DNA from: Faeciplasma avium
Lineage (GTDB): Bacteria; Bacillota; Clostridia; Oscillospirales; Ruminococcaceae
NCBI GenBank assembly: GCA_018713505.1
Contig: DVOL01000034.1
Location: forward strand, 1-6,144
Length of the DNA: 6,144 bases
Direction of reading: 5' to 3'
Under the pieces are notes generated by a model, which ran no database searches, was not told the origin of the DNA, and saw only the letters and a list, made by a program, of their open reading frames with translations. Made by a program: the position numbers and the translations under genes. Each line of letters starts with the position of its first letter. Within the stretch, counting starts at the first letter, position 1. Positions 1 through 5,231 of this stretch are shown one piece after another.

Positions 1-1
1 G

Positions 2-478
2 GAGGAGGACAAGATAAGCTATAGGGACTATGTAAAGCTTCTTATGTCCTCAGTGACGACGATAATAAGCGCAATATCCTATGTTCTTATGGCGTTCGTT
101 GCGATTTCGCTTGTGGTATCCTCGATAATGATAGGCGTAATAACCTATATCTCCGTACTTGAAAGGACAAAGGAGATAGGTATACTAAGAGCCGTCGGAG
201 CCTCCAAAAGGGATATATCAAGGGTATTTAACGCCGAGACGATGATAGTAGGCTTTGCCGCAGGAGCCTTCGGCATAGGGCTGACGCTTCTTCTGCTGAT
301 ACCGATAAACATAATTTTGCATGTTCTTACAGGCATCGAGATACTCTCCGCCTCTTTACCGATAGCAGGCGCAGTCATCCTGATAGCCATTAGCATGGGA
401 CTTACGATGATTTCAGGCCTTATTCCATCAAGGCTTGCCGCCAAGAAGGACCCCGTAGAGGCTCTAAGAACAGAATAA
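2..478 (+). CDS. ABC transporter permease, FtsX/MacB family, C-terminal part (5' end outside window)
   Basis: The reading frame is open from base 2, so the first Met at 44 is internal and the gene begins upstream of the window. The visible 158 residues form the classic C-terminal FtsX permease domain. A first membrane helix lies just after the Met at 44 (SYVLMAFVAISLVVSSIMIG). The signature cytosolic segment follows (ISVLERTKEIGILRAVGASK, then DISRVFNAE). Two more helices come next, and the protein ends with the typical PSRLAAKKDPVEALRTE tail. In this family the ERTKEIG...RAVGAS region sits between membrane helices and couples to the ATPase. Very similar tails close the large fused ATPase-permease proteins of Clostridia, so the missing part may include an ATP-binding domain; that is inference. 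The substrate cannot be told from this piece. It ends 10 bp before a strong hairpin. Confidence 0.93.
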   Translation, partial: EEDKISYRDYVKLLMSSVTTIISAISYVLMAFVAISLVVSSIMIGVITYISVLERTKEIGILRAVGASKRDISRVFNAETMIVGFAAGAFGIGLTLLLLIPINIILHVLTGIEILSASLPIAGAVILIAISMGLTMISGLIPSRLAAKKDPVEALRTE

Positions 479-488
479 AATTAAAAAA

Positions 489-534
489 CAGCTCCGATTC
501 CCGAGGCGGATAATTCAAAAGGGAAAAGGAGCTG
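489..534. terminator. Bidirectional intrinsic terminator between permease and lipid kinase
   Basis: CAGCTCC (489-495) pairs perfectly with GGAGCTG (528-534). Inside it, after a 2x2 internal loop, TTCCC (498-502) pairs with GGGAA (521-525). On the + strand the stem is followed by ATTTTATTTT. On the minus strand it is followed by a run of six T (complement of 483-488). It therefore can end both the permease transcript and the converging maf operon. The kinase stop codon lies only 9 bp from the stem. Confidence 0.85.
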
Positions 535-542
535 ATTTTATT

Positions 543-1445
543 TTACGGACAGATTACCGATACTGCACGGTTATGAATCTTAATTTCAGAGAGACGGCTT
601 TTTCCTCCGTTTTCGCCGTCAAGAGTCCAGGAAATCGGCGTATCCGAGCTTATAGTTATGCTCGTAGTTTTGAAGCAGTCTATACACTCGCTGTCTAGCT
701 TTTTGCTCAAAAGCCCTGCGGCTATGGTGTTGATGTCCCTTAGGTTTTTAGGCCTCTTCACCAAAAGCACCTCGAAAAGCCCATCATCCAGCTTGATATC
801 AGGGAGTATCTGATTTTTAAGCCCTGCGACATGGAGGGTGTTGGTGACAAGCCCCAGAAGATACTCGCCGCTTCCCGACCTTACATCGGACTCAAAGCTT
901 ATATTAAAGCTCTCTATCTGAGAGAGTGCGGCGATACCCTCAAGAAGATAGGCTGAAAAGCCAAAGATATTTTTAAAGTTCTGCGGAGTGGTATAGGAGA
1001 CCTCGGTGAGCGTCCCGAAGCCTGCGACATAGGTAAAATACCTGTCGTTCAGGCAGCCAAGATCGCACAGCATCGGCTGACCATCGATAATAGTCCTTGC
1101 GGCGTCAATGGGTCTTATCGGGATGCCCACCGAGTGGGAGAAATCGTTTGTGGAGCCTGAGGGGATATATCCGAAGGAGCGGCTGTATCCCGCCTTCATA
1201 AAGCCGTTCACAGCCTCGTTTAGGGTGCCGTCTCCTCCGGCGATTACCACCATGTCAAACTCCGAGGCTCTTTTGGAGGTTATTTCAAGGCAGTCGCCCT
1301 TGCTCTGGGTCGGATGGCAGGTCACATCATAGCCTCCCTTTGTAAACACATTAATTATATCCGACAGGCTTCTTGCGATTGTCTGCTTCCCGGAGCGGGG
1401 ATTGTATACTAAAAGCATCTTCTTAAAAGTATTTTCATTATTCAT
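543..1445 (-). CDS. DagK/YegS-type diacylglycerol (lipid) kinase family protein
   Basis: This 300-residue protein has the normal length for the bacterial DgkB/YegS lipid kinase family, cytosolic enzymes that phosphorylate diacylglycerol or related lipids with ATP. Landmarks are NPRSGK at 15-20 (nucleotide-binding start), the family hallmark GGDGTLNEAVNG at 70-81, PSGSTNDF at 95-102 (usually G-T/S-x-NDF), FTYVAGFG at 137-144, LDDGLFEV at 219-226 and DGE at 276-278 near the C-terminus. All expected motifs are present, so it should be active. The chosen ATG has AGAGGT six bases upstream; Met10 is an alternative start. It is the last gene of the maf operon, 28 bp after the preceding gene, and probably recycles diacylglycerol released by envelope lipid turnover. 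The exact substrate (diacylglycerol, undecaprenol or another lipid) cannot be read from the sequence. Confidence 0.93.
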   Translation of the reverse strand: MNNENTFKKMLLVYNPRSGKQTIARSLSDIINVFTKGGYDVTCHPTQSKGDCLEITSKRASEFDMVVIAGGDGTLNEAVNGFMKAGYSRSFGYIPSGSTNDFSHSVGIPIRPIDAARTIIDGQPMLCDLGCLNDRYFTYVAGFGTLTEVSYTTPQNFKNIFGFSAYLLEGIAALSQIESFNISFESDVRSGSGEYLLGLVTNTLHVAGLKNQILPDIKLDDGLFEVLLVKRPKNLRDINTIAAGLLSKKLDSECIDCFKTTSITISSDTPISWTLDGENGGKSRLSEIKIHNRAVSVICP

Positions 1446-1473
1446 AATCTACCTCTGAAATGCACAGGGACGC

Positions 1474-1791
1474 TCATTTTCTGTAATAGGAATAGTGAGC
1501 GGTGACCGACCTTACCTTTTCTGTATAATCGTCGACCCCAGAAATCTCGACGCCGTTTCCGCTCATAAGCTCGGCTACCGAGGCTCCCTTTATCCTGCAC
1601 CTAAAGACCTCGTGAGCCTCGCACATCACGACTATGACATCGCTTAAAACGATTATCCCGCCGTTTTTTCCAAGGACCTGCTCGCTGCCGTCTATCCGCT
1701 CGACTGCGTACTGAATCGGCTTGCCGTCAAACCTTCTAAGCTCCTTTGCGCTAAGAGCGAATTTATCCTTTTTCCTTTTAAAAAGACCCAT
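1474..1791 (-). CDS. Small protein of unknown function, middle gene of maf operon
   Basis: This protein of 105 residues is not one I recognise. It starts with a basic stretch (MGLFKRKKDKF), has no signal peptide or membrane helix, and continues with alternating hydrophobic and polar stretches that look like a small beta-rich domain (GGIIVLSDVIVVM, then HEVFRCRIKGASV, then GVEIS). It ends in a Tyr-rich tail (HYSYYRK). The layout faintly recalls the small beta-fold YabP/YqfC sporulation proteins, but I see no signature that justifies that name. The ATG at 1791 is preferred over an in-frame TTG at 1806 because GGAGGG lies exactly five bases before it and it follows the maf stop by one base (TAAAATG). 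That arrangement implies translational coupling to maf. Its position between Maf and the lipid kinase shows co-expression but not a function. Confidence 0.8.
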   Translation of the reverse strand: MGLFKRKKDKFALSAKELRRFDGKPIQYAVERIDGSEQVLGKNGGIIVLSDVIVVMCEAHEVFRCRIKGASVAELMSGNGVEISGVDDYTEKVRSVTAHYSYYRK

Positions 1792-1792
1792 T

Positions 1793-2380
1793 TTAACCCT
1801 CCGCAAGCTTTATAAGCCTTGAAAGCTCCCTTGATATTCTTGAGACCGGCATCCCGACGACATTAAGATAGTCTCCGTGTATCTCCCTGACAAAGAGTGC
1901 GCCCCTGTCCTGTATGCCATAGGAGCCTGCCTTGTCGAGCGGGGAGCAGTCGTCGATGTAGCGTAATATATCCTCCCTTGAAATCGGGTAGAAGTAAACG
2001 CTTGTCTCCTGGGAGAAGGAGAGCGTTTTTCCCTTGTAGCACAGGCAGACGCCGCTTATCACAAGATGCGTCCTCCCAGAAAGCGCAAGGAGCATTCTCT
2101 CGGCGTTTTCCTTGGTGTGCGGCTTGCCGAAGATGACATCGTCCAGCACGACCACGGTATCACAGCCGATTACTAAAGACTCCGGGCGTTCCTTTACAAC
2201 CGACAAGGCCTTTCTCACTGCCAAAAGCTCCGGGACCTCGGCGGTCGGGATGCCCTCGGGCAGGGTCTCATCGCAGCTTGGAGGCAGAATCTCGCAGCTA
2301 TCTGTAATGTATTTAATCAGCTCCGCCCTCCTTGGTGACTTGGAGGCGAGAACGATATGGATTTTTGAAATGTCCTTCAT
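1793..2380 (-). CDS. maf: Maf family nucleotide pyrophosphatase (dTTP/UTP type)
   Basis: Maf proteins are cytosolic enzymes that hydrolyse (modified) nucleoside triphosphates to the monophosphate and pyrophosphate, cleaning the nucleotide pool; overproduction inhibits septation in Bacillus. This 195-residue protein is full length. It shows ASKSPRRAEL at 12-21 (phosphate-binding start), LAVRKA at 53-58, GCDTVV at 72-77 with the expected catalytic Asp74, GKP at 85-87, LSGRTH at 100-105, DKAGSYGIQ at 149-157 and GDYLNVVGMP at 169-178. The DTVV and DKAGSYGIQ motifs fit the dTTP/UTP (YhdE-like) branch rather than the m7GTP (YceF) branch. The start has AAAGGAG about nine bases upstream. It is the first gene of a three-gene operon, driven by the promoter at 2418-2446, with an expected 5' leader of only about 30 nt. 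Confidence 0.95.
   Translation of the reverse strand: MKDISKIHIVLASKSPRRAELIKYITDSCEILPPSCDETLPEGIPTAEVPELLAVRKALSVVKERPESLVIGCDTVVVLDDVIFGKPHTKENAERMLLALSGRTHLVISGVCLCYKGKTLSFSQETSVYFYPISREDILRYIDDCSPLDKAGSYGIQDRGALFVREIHGDYLNVVGMPVSRISRELSRLIKLAEG
1797..1802 (-). promoter_or_regulatory. Ribosome binding site that fixes the start of the 105-residue gene
   Basis: GGAGGG on the minus strand lies five bases before the ATG at 1791 and inside the last codons of maf. It overrules the longer TTG start at 1806, which would place the first residues upstream of this site. Confidence 0.75.
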
Positions 2381-2417
2381 AAAGCCTTACTCCTTTTTGG
2401 GGGAATCCTTTTCAATT

Positions 2418-2446
2418 ATTTTAACATATCGCAGACAGCAAGTCAA
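2418..2446 (-). promoter_or_regulatory. Sigma-A promoter of the maf operon
   Basis: On the minus strand TTGACT (2446-2441) is followed after exactly 17 bp by TAAAAT (2423-2418), each one base off consensus. Transcription would start near 2411, about 30 bases before the maf ATG. Confidence 0.8.
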
Positions 2447-2459
2447 CCTTGCGCATAGC

Positions 2460-2488
2460 TTGACTCAAAAACCGAATGATGCTATAAT
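2460..2488 (+). promoter_or_regulatory. Sigma-A promoter of the metal exporter unit
   Basis: TTGACT (2460-2465) and a perfect TATAAT (2483-2488) are separated by exactly 17 bp. Transcription would start near 2495, giving a leader of about 85 nt before the exporter ATG. Its -35 box lies 13 bp from the oppositely facing -35 box of the maf promoter. I see no known riboswitch in the leader. Confidence 0.87.
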
Positions 2489-2531
2489 TGCTGTTGTGCT
2501 GAACACTTGGCTTTAGATGCCTTGATTTTAT

Positions 2532-2583
2532 AAAGGAGGATTTTGCTTCAGCAGGCTTTTGCTTTGGCAAAAAATATTATATG
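2532..2583 (+). promoter_or_regulatory. Split ribosome binding site: Shine-Dalgarno, intervening hairpin, start codon
   Basis: The only good Shine-Dalgarno, AAAGGAGG at 2532-2539, is 41 bases from the exporter ATG at 2581, and no in-frame ATG, GTG or TTG lies nearer. The intervening RNA can fold. 2541-2547 (UUUUGCU) pairs with 2566-2572 (GGCAAAA, one G-U). After a 2x2 internal loop, AGCA (2550-2553) pairs with UGCU (2560-2563) around a six-base loop. If the hairpin forms, the unpaired spacing between Shine-Dalgarno and ATG falls to nine bases, close to ideal. That the hairpin actually brings the two together is inference. Confidence 0.55.
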
Positions 2584-3435
2584 GATGAGATTATAGAAAT
2601 CCTGCATCACTCGCTGATAGATACCCTAAAGATGCTTCCGTTTTTGTTTGCGGTCTATCTTCTGATAGAGTATTTAGAGCATAAGGCGTCAAACAGGCTT
2701 GCGGACTCCTTAAGAAGGCTGGGACCGTTAGGACCTGTGGGAGGTGCGCTGATAGGGAGCATACCTCAGTGCGGCTTTTCGGTTGCGGTCTCAAACCTTT
2801 ATTCCGGTAGACTTGTCAGCCTGGGAACGCTTATGGCGGTCTATATAGCGACAAGCGACGAGGCTGTGCCGATACTGATATCCAATCGGGCGGGAGCCGG
2901 AAAAATATGGGGTCTTATAGCCGCTAAGGTGATAATCGCAGTTGTATTCGGACTGGCGGTGGATTTGTTCATTAGGGTGTTTAACAAAAACAAGAACGAG
3001 CAAAAGGCTCCCTATCACGAGCTTTGCGAGGGCTGCGGCTGTGAGGAGCACGGCATTTTCCGCTCCGCACTCAAGCACACGGTGATGATATACCTGTTTT
3101 TGCTTCTTGTAACGGTCTGCTTAAATGTTCTTATCCATCTTCTCGGAGAGAGCAGGCTAAACGATATTCTGATGGCAAACAGCCCCTTGCAGCCGCTTAT
3201 AGCTGCGCTAATCGGTCTGATACCTAACTGCTCAGCCTCGGTGATTCTGACAAACCTCTATGCAAACGGCAGCCTTTCCTTCGGCTCTGCCGTTGCGGGT
3301 CTTTCGACCGGCGCAGGCCTTGGGCTTGTGGTGCTTTATAAGACGAATAAAAACATAAGGCAAAATGTTTTTATAACCCTGCTTTTATATGCTTTCGGAG
3401 CAGTCAGCGGCTTGGTCATCGACCTTATCCTCTGA
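2581..3435 (+). CDS. Putative heavy-metal (manganese/arsenic-type) exporter, ArsP_2-like membrane protein
   Basis: This 284-residue integral membrane protein resembles the family annotated as '10TM heavy-metal exporter' or 'putative manganese transporter' (Pfam ArsP_2, from memory). It has an internal duplication at an offset of 153 residues: IGSIPQCGFSVAVSNLY (58-74) matches IGLIPNCSASVILTNLY (211-227), with Pro62/215, Cys64/217, Ser67/220 and Asn72/225 conserved. Each half contributes several hydrophobic segments (about 16-32, 53-70, 79-100, 108-132; then 166-188, 203-223, 234-254, 262-283). The loop joining the halves contains HxxCxxCxCxxH (His146, Cys149, Cys152, Cys154, His157), a likely metal-binding site. 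The conserved Pro-x-Cys pairs could line the path. The substrate is inferred only from family naming. It is the first gene of a two-gene unit with its own sigma-A promoter; its ATG depends on a distant Shine-Dalgarno. Confidence 0.85.
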   Translation: MDEIIEILHHSLIDTLKMLPFLFAVYLLIEYLEHKASNRLADSLRRLGPLGPVGGALIGSIPQCGFSVAVSNLYSGRLVSLGTLMAVYIATSDEAVPILISNRAGAGKIWGLIAAKVIIAVVFGLAVDLFIRVFNKNKNEQKAPYHELCEGCGCEEHGIFRSALKHTVMIYLFLLLVTVCLNVLIHLLGESRLNDILMANSPLQPLIAALIGLIPNCSASVILTNLYANGSLSFGSAVAGLSTGAGLGLVVLYKTNKNIRQNVFITLLLYAFGAVSGLVIDLIL

Positions 3436-3481
3436 CCTTAAAAGGGCATACACTGTATTTAATGCGAAAGGAGTCTTTAAT

Positions 3482-3733
3482 ATGCTGGAATTTAAGTACG
3501 ACACACAGCTTCTTATCGAGGGCGAGGGTCTTGACGAGGATGAGATAAACGACTACATCCTTGCAAACTTCAAGGGAGACAGCCTCCTGTGCGTAGGGGA
3601 TGAGGAGCTTATCAAGCTTCACTACCATACAAACGAGCCGTGGAGGATTCTTGAATACTGCTCAACCCTGGGCGAGATATTTGATATCGTTGTCGAGGAT
3701 ATGGACAGGCAGTCAAGAGGCTTAAAGGGATAA
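3482..3733 (+). CDS. Small stand-alone FakA middle-domain-like protein ('kinase to dihydroxyacetone kinase' type)
   Basis: This 83-residue protein matches in pattern the middle domain of FakA/YloV, the kinase subunit of bacterial fatty acid kinase: KYDTQLLIEG (5-14), GDSLLCVGDEELIKLHYHTNEP (32-53), ILEYCSTLGEIFDI (56-69), then EDM (72-74). The N-terminal DhaL-type kinase domain is absent, so it cannot be a kinase despite the name such proteins often get. The HxH (His47, His49) corresponds to zinc ligands reported for S. aureus FakA (from memory); the FakA YCTE cysteine appears here as YDTQ (Asp7). ATG 3482 is chosen because AAAGGAG lies eight bases upstream. The frame extends back to 3389, but that part overlaps the exporter gene. 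It follows the exporter by 46 bp without a terminator, so the two are probably co-transcribed. A role in metal handling is inference. Confidence 0.82.
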   Translation: MLEFKYDTQLLIEGEGLDEDEINDYILANFKGDSLLCVGDEELIKLHYHTNEPWRILEYCSTLGEIFDIVVEDMDRQSRGLKG

Positions 3734-3738
3734 AAAAA

Positions 3739-3766
3739 TCCCTGCGTCATTTTCGTGGCGCAGGGA
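3739..3766. terminator. Bidirectional intrinsic terminator between FakA-like gene and M23 peptidase
   Basis: An 11-bp stem (3739-3749 with 3756-3766, one G-U) closes the six-base loop TTTTCG. On the minus strand it is followed directly by seven T (complement of 3732-3738), a textbook terminator for the peptidase gene. On the + strand the tail is AATTATATT, weaker but plausible, for the exporter unit. Confidence 0.88.
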
Positions 3767-3784
3767 ATTATATTGGCGAAGGAG

Positions 3785-4498
3785 CTATTTCATCGGCTCG
3801 ATATAGGACACCGGGTCTATCCATGAGCCCTCGTATCTTAGGGCAAAGTGGATGTGCGGCTCCATGTCCGACTCGATGTCAGCAGTGCTTCCCACAGTCC
3901 CCAGAGTCTGCCCGGCGGCAACCTTGTCCCCGATGTTGACAGAAATATCGGGAGCAAGACCGTAGTAGCACCCGATTACAGTGTCGCCGTGGTCTATCAC
4001 CATGCAGTTGCCCCAGACCGGGTCGCTGTAGATGCTGGTGACGCTTCCCGAGGTCATAGCACGGACGGGGGAGCCGTTCTCGGCTGCGATGTCAATGCCG
4101 TCGTGCGTCCTCCAGACTCCGCCGGTGGTCTTTACAAGCTCGCCCCAGGAAAACTCGCCGATTATCTCGCCCTCTACCGGGAACATCTTTGCCTGCTCAT
4201 AGTAAAGAGCCTCAAGCTCACTGCCTAGATCGCTGTTAACATCGGTCTCTAGGCTTGAAGCCGCCTCTTCCTCAGGCTGCTTTGCTATATCCTCGAGCAG
4301 CTTGTCGACCTGGCTGTAATCCGGCTCTATCAGCTCGTCCTGAGCCGGGAGGTTTGGCAGGATATTCTTAGTAGCAGAGCCTACGGCTACCCTGTAGCCT
4401 ACCGCCGTAATCGCTCCTATGGCAAGTATCCCTGCGAATAATACTGCGTAGAAGCCCTTTCCTGATGAGCCGATGGGTGAGAATCTAACCTTTTTCAT
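3785..4498 (-). CDS. Membrane-anchored M23 metallopeptidase, SpoIIQ-like
   Basis: This 237-residue protein (start at ATG 4498) has a short basic cytosolic tail, one membrane helix (GFYAVLFAGILAIGAITAVG, residues 15-34), an acidic linker, and a C-terminal M23/LytM domain that would face outside. The zinc site is complete: THDGIDIA gives HxxxD (His132, Asp136) and PHIHF gives HxH (His215, His217), so it should be an active peptidoglycan endopeptidase, unlike Bacillus SpoIIQ, which lost a ligand. Overall shape (FSW...W.THDGIDIAA...IGDKVAAGQTLG.VG) is closest to SpoIIQ, the forespore partner of SpoIIIAH in engulfment; the sporulation role is inference. A GTG at 4591 would add 31 residues, but it has no Shine-Dalgarno and five of its seven Arg codons are CGN while neighbouring genes use AGR. 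ATG 4498 has AAAGGA 11 bases upstream. Confidence 0.88.
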   Translation of the reverse strand: MKKVRFSPIGSSGKGFYAVLFAGILAIGAITAVGYRVAVGSATKNILPNLPAQDELIEPDYSQVDKLLEDIAKQPEEEAASSLETDVNSDLGSELEALYYEQAKMFPVEGEIIGEFSWGELVKTTGGVWRTHDGIDIAAENGSPVRAMTSGSVTSIYSDPVWGNCMVIDHGDTVIGCYYGLAPDISVNIGDKVAAGQTLGTVGSTADIESDMEPHIHFALRYEGSWIDPVSYIEPMK

Positions 4499-4518
4499 TT
4501 TTTGACCAATCCTTTCCT

Positions 4519-4554
4519 GCCGCAGCCCGGAATCAGCCGGGCGGAATCTGCGGC
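4519..4554 (-). promoter_or_regulatory. GC-rich leader hairpin immediately upstream of the M23 peptidase ribosome binding site
   Basis: GCCGCAG (4519-4525) pairs perfectly with CTGCGGC (4548-4554), and CCCGG (4526-4530) with CCGGG (4537-4541) around a six-base loop, leaving a six-base bulge on one side. On the minus strand it ends right beside the Shine-Dalgarno AGGAAAGG (4518-4511). There is no T-run after it, so it is not a terminator. It may stabilise the mRNA or influence initiation; if translation begins at GTG 4591 the hairpin would be coding. Confidence 0.45.
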
Positions 4555-4601
4555 GTCGCTTTTTTGGGGAGGGGGAGTATCCTTTGAACACCGCCCGTGA
4601 T

Positions 4602-4615
4602 GACAGGAGACTGTC
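4602..4615. repeat. Short perfect inverted repeat in the M23/Nudix divergent gap
   Basis: GACAG (4602-4606) and CTGTC (4611-4615) flank GAGA. It could be an operator or a small GNRA-type hairpin in RNA. The rest of the 168-bp gap (4499-4666) shows an AT-rich patch (4630-4655) but no pair of -35/-10 boxes I would defend on either strand. Confidence 0.3.
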
Positions 4616-4666
4616 TATCTGTAGCTAAGTATTAACATTTTTTCAGTAAATATACAGGAGAAAAGT

Positions 4667-5149
4667 ATGATAGTTAATTCCACACTTTTGTACATAAGAA
4701 GGGACGACTGCTATCTGATGCTCCACAGGACCAAGAAGGAGCAGGATATCAACAAGGACAAGTGGCTGGGCATCGGCGGGAGGCTGGAGCCGGGGGAGTC
4801 TCCCTATGACTGCATAATAAGGGAGACCGTGGAGGAGACCTCGATAGCCCTGAGCCCCGCTCAGCTAAGCTACAGAGGGCTTGTCAGCTTCGTAGACGGC
4901 GACTACACCGAGCATATGCACCTTTTCACCGCAGCTACCACCAGCGACTGTAGCGGAGTCTGCGACGAGGGGGAGCTTTGCTGGGTGGATATTTCAAGAC
5001 TCCTAGAGCTTGAGCTGTGGGAGGGCGACAGAATCTTTCTTTCGCTCATAAAGGACCCAAGCACTCCCTTTTTCTCTTTGAAGCTTATCTACTCTGATGG
5101 AGAGCTAAAAGAAGCGTACCTAAACGGTGAGAATATGACAGTAAAATAA
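4667..5149 (+). CDS. Nudix hydrolase, MutT/8-oxo-dGTP diphosphatase-like
   Basis: Nudix enzymes are cytosolic hydrolases that cleave nucleoside diphosphate-linked compounds. This 160-residue protein has the family's normal length. The approach KDKWLGIGGRLEPGESP resembles MutT/MTH1-type 8-oxo-dGTP diphosphatases. The Nudix box starts at Gly38 and gives Gly-x5-Glu44-x7-Arg52-Glu53-x2-Glu56-Glu57, keeping all the metal-binding glutamates. The usual Gly near its end is Ser59 (EETSI instead of EETGI), a tolerated variation. LHRTKKEQDINKDKW (19-33) also fits oxidised-nucleotide pyrophosphatases, but the substrate is not certain. ATG 4667 has GGAG six bases upstream. It diverges from the M23 gene and converges on the foldase gene, so it is probably a single-gene transcript ending at the hairpin at 5182-5208. 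Confidence 0.92.
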   Translation: MIVNSTLLYIRRDDCYLMLHRTKKEQDINKDKWLGIGGRLEPGESPYDCIIRETVEETSIALSPAQLSYRGLVSFVDGDYTEHMHLFTAATTSDCSGVCDEGELCWVDISRLLELELWEGDRIFLSLIKDPSTPFFSLKLIYSDGELKEAYLNGENMTVK

Positions 5150-5153
5150 AATA

Positions 5154-5176
5154 CCCTCCCGGTTCATCTGGGAGGG
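5154..5176 (-). terminator. Terminator serving the minus-strand foldase gene
   Basis: CCCTCCC (5154-5160) pairs with GGGAGGG (5170-5176), extendable by a G-U and a G-C pair to leave a five-base loop. Read on the minus strand it is followed by TATTTTATTTTA, a proper U-rich tail; on the + strand it is followed by CTAAAATC, which is not. Confidence 0.75.
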
Positions 5177-5181
5177 CTAAA

Positions 5182-5216
5182 ATCCCCTCGGAGAGCATCC
5201 GAGGGGATAAATTTTT
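5182..5216 (+). terminator. Terminator serving the Nudix gene
   Basis: A perfect 10-bp stem (5182-5191 with 5199-5208) closes the seven-base loop AGAGCAT and is followed by AAATTTTTATT on the + strand. On the minus strand only four T follow, so it works mainly rightward. Confidence 0.83.
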
Positions 5217-5231
5217 ATTCGATTTTTAGTC

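Noticed and set aside
1897..2516. Two overlapping + strand open frames opposite maf
   Set aside because: They are compositional shadows of maf, rich in Arg/Ser/Cys with no family resemblance, and the second runs across both promoters.
2489..2580. Metal riboswitch (yybP-ykoY type) in the exporter leader
   Set aside because: The leader is only about 85 nt, and I cannot find the conserved elements or multi-stem architecture. Only the hairpin at 2541-2572 is convincing.
2543..2596. Possible 17-codon leader peptide starting at TTG 2543 after AAAGGAGG and overlapping the exporter ATG
   Set aside because: The spacing between GGAGG and TTG is only three bases, the codon is a weak start and the peptide has no recognisable feature. 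The hairpin explanation fits better, though coupling by such a leader is not excluded.
3389..3481. N-terminal extension of the FakA-like gene overlapping the exporter's 3' end
   Set aside because: It is out of frame with and inside the exporter coding region, does not resemble the domain, and a proper Shine-Dalgarno (3467-3473) marks ATG 3482.
3848..4228. Long open frame on the + strand opposite the M23 peptidase
   Set aside because: The minus-strand frame encodes a complete, recognisable M23 domain. The opposite frame has no Shine-Dalgarno and no family resemblance.
4630..4656. Promoter boxes for the Nudix or M23 gene (TTAACA and AT-rich hexamers)
   Set aside because: No -35/-10 pair with 16-18 bp spacing and good matches on either strand; a match to sporulation sigma factors was also not convincing.
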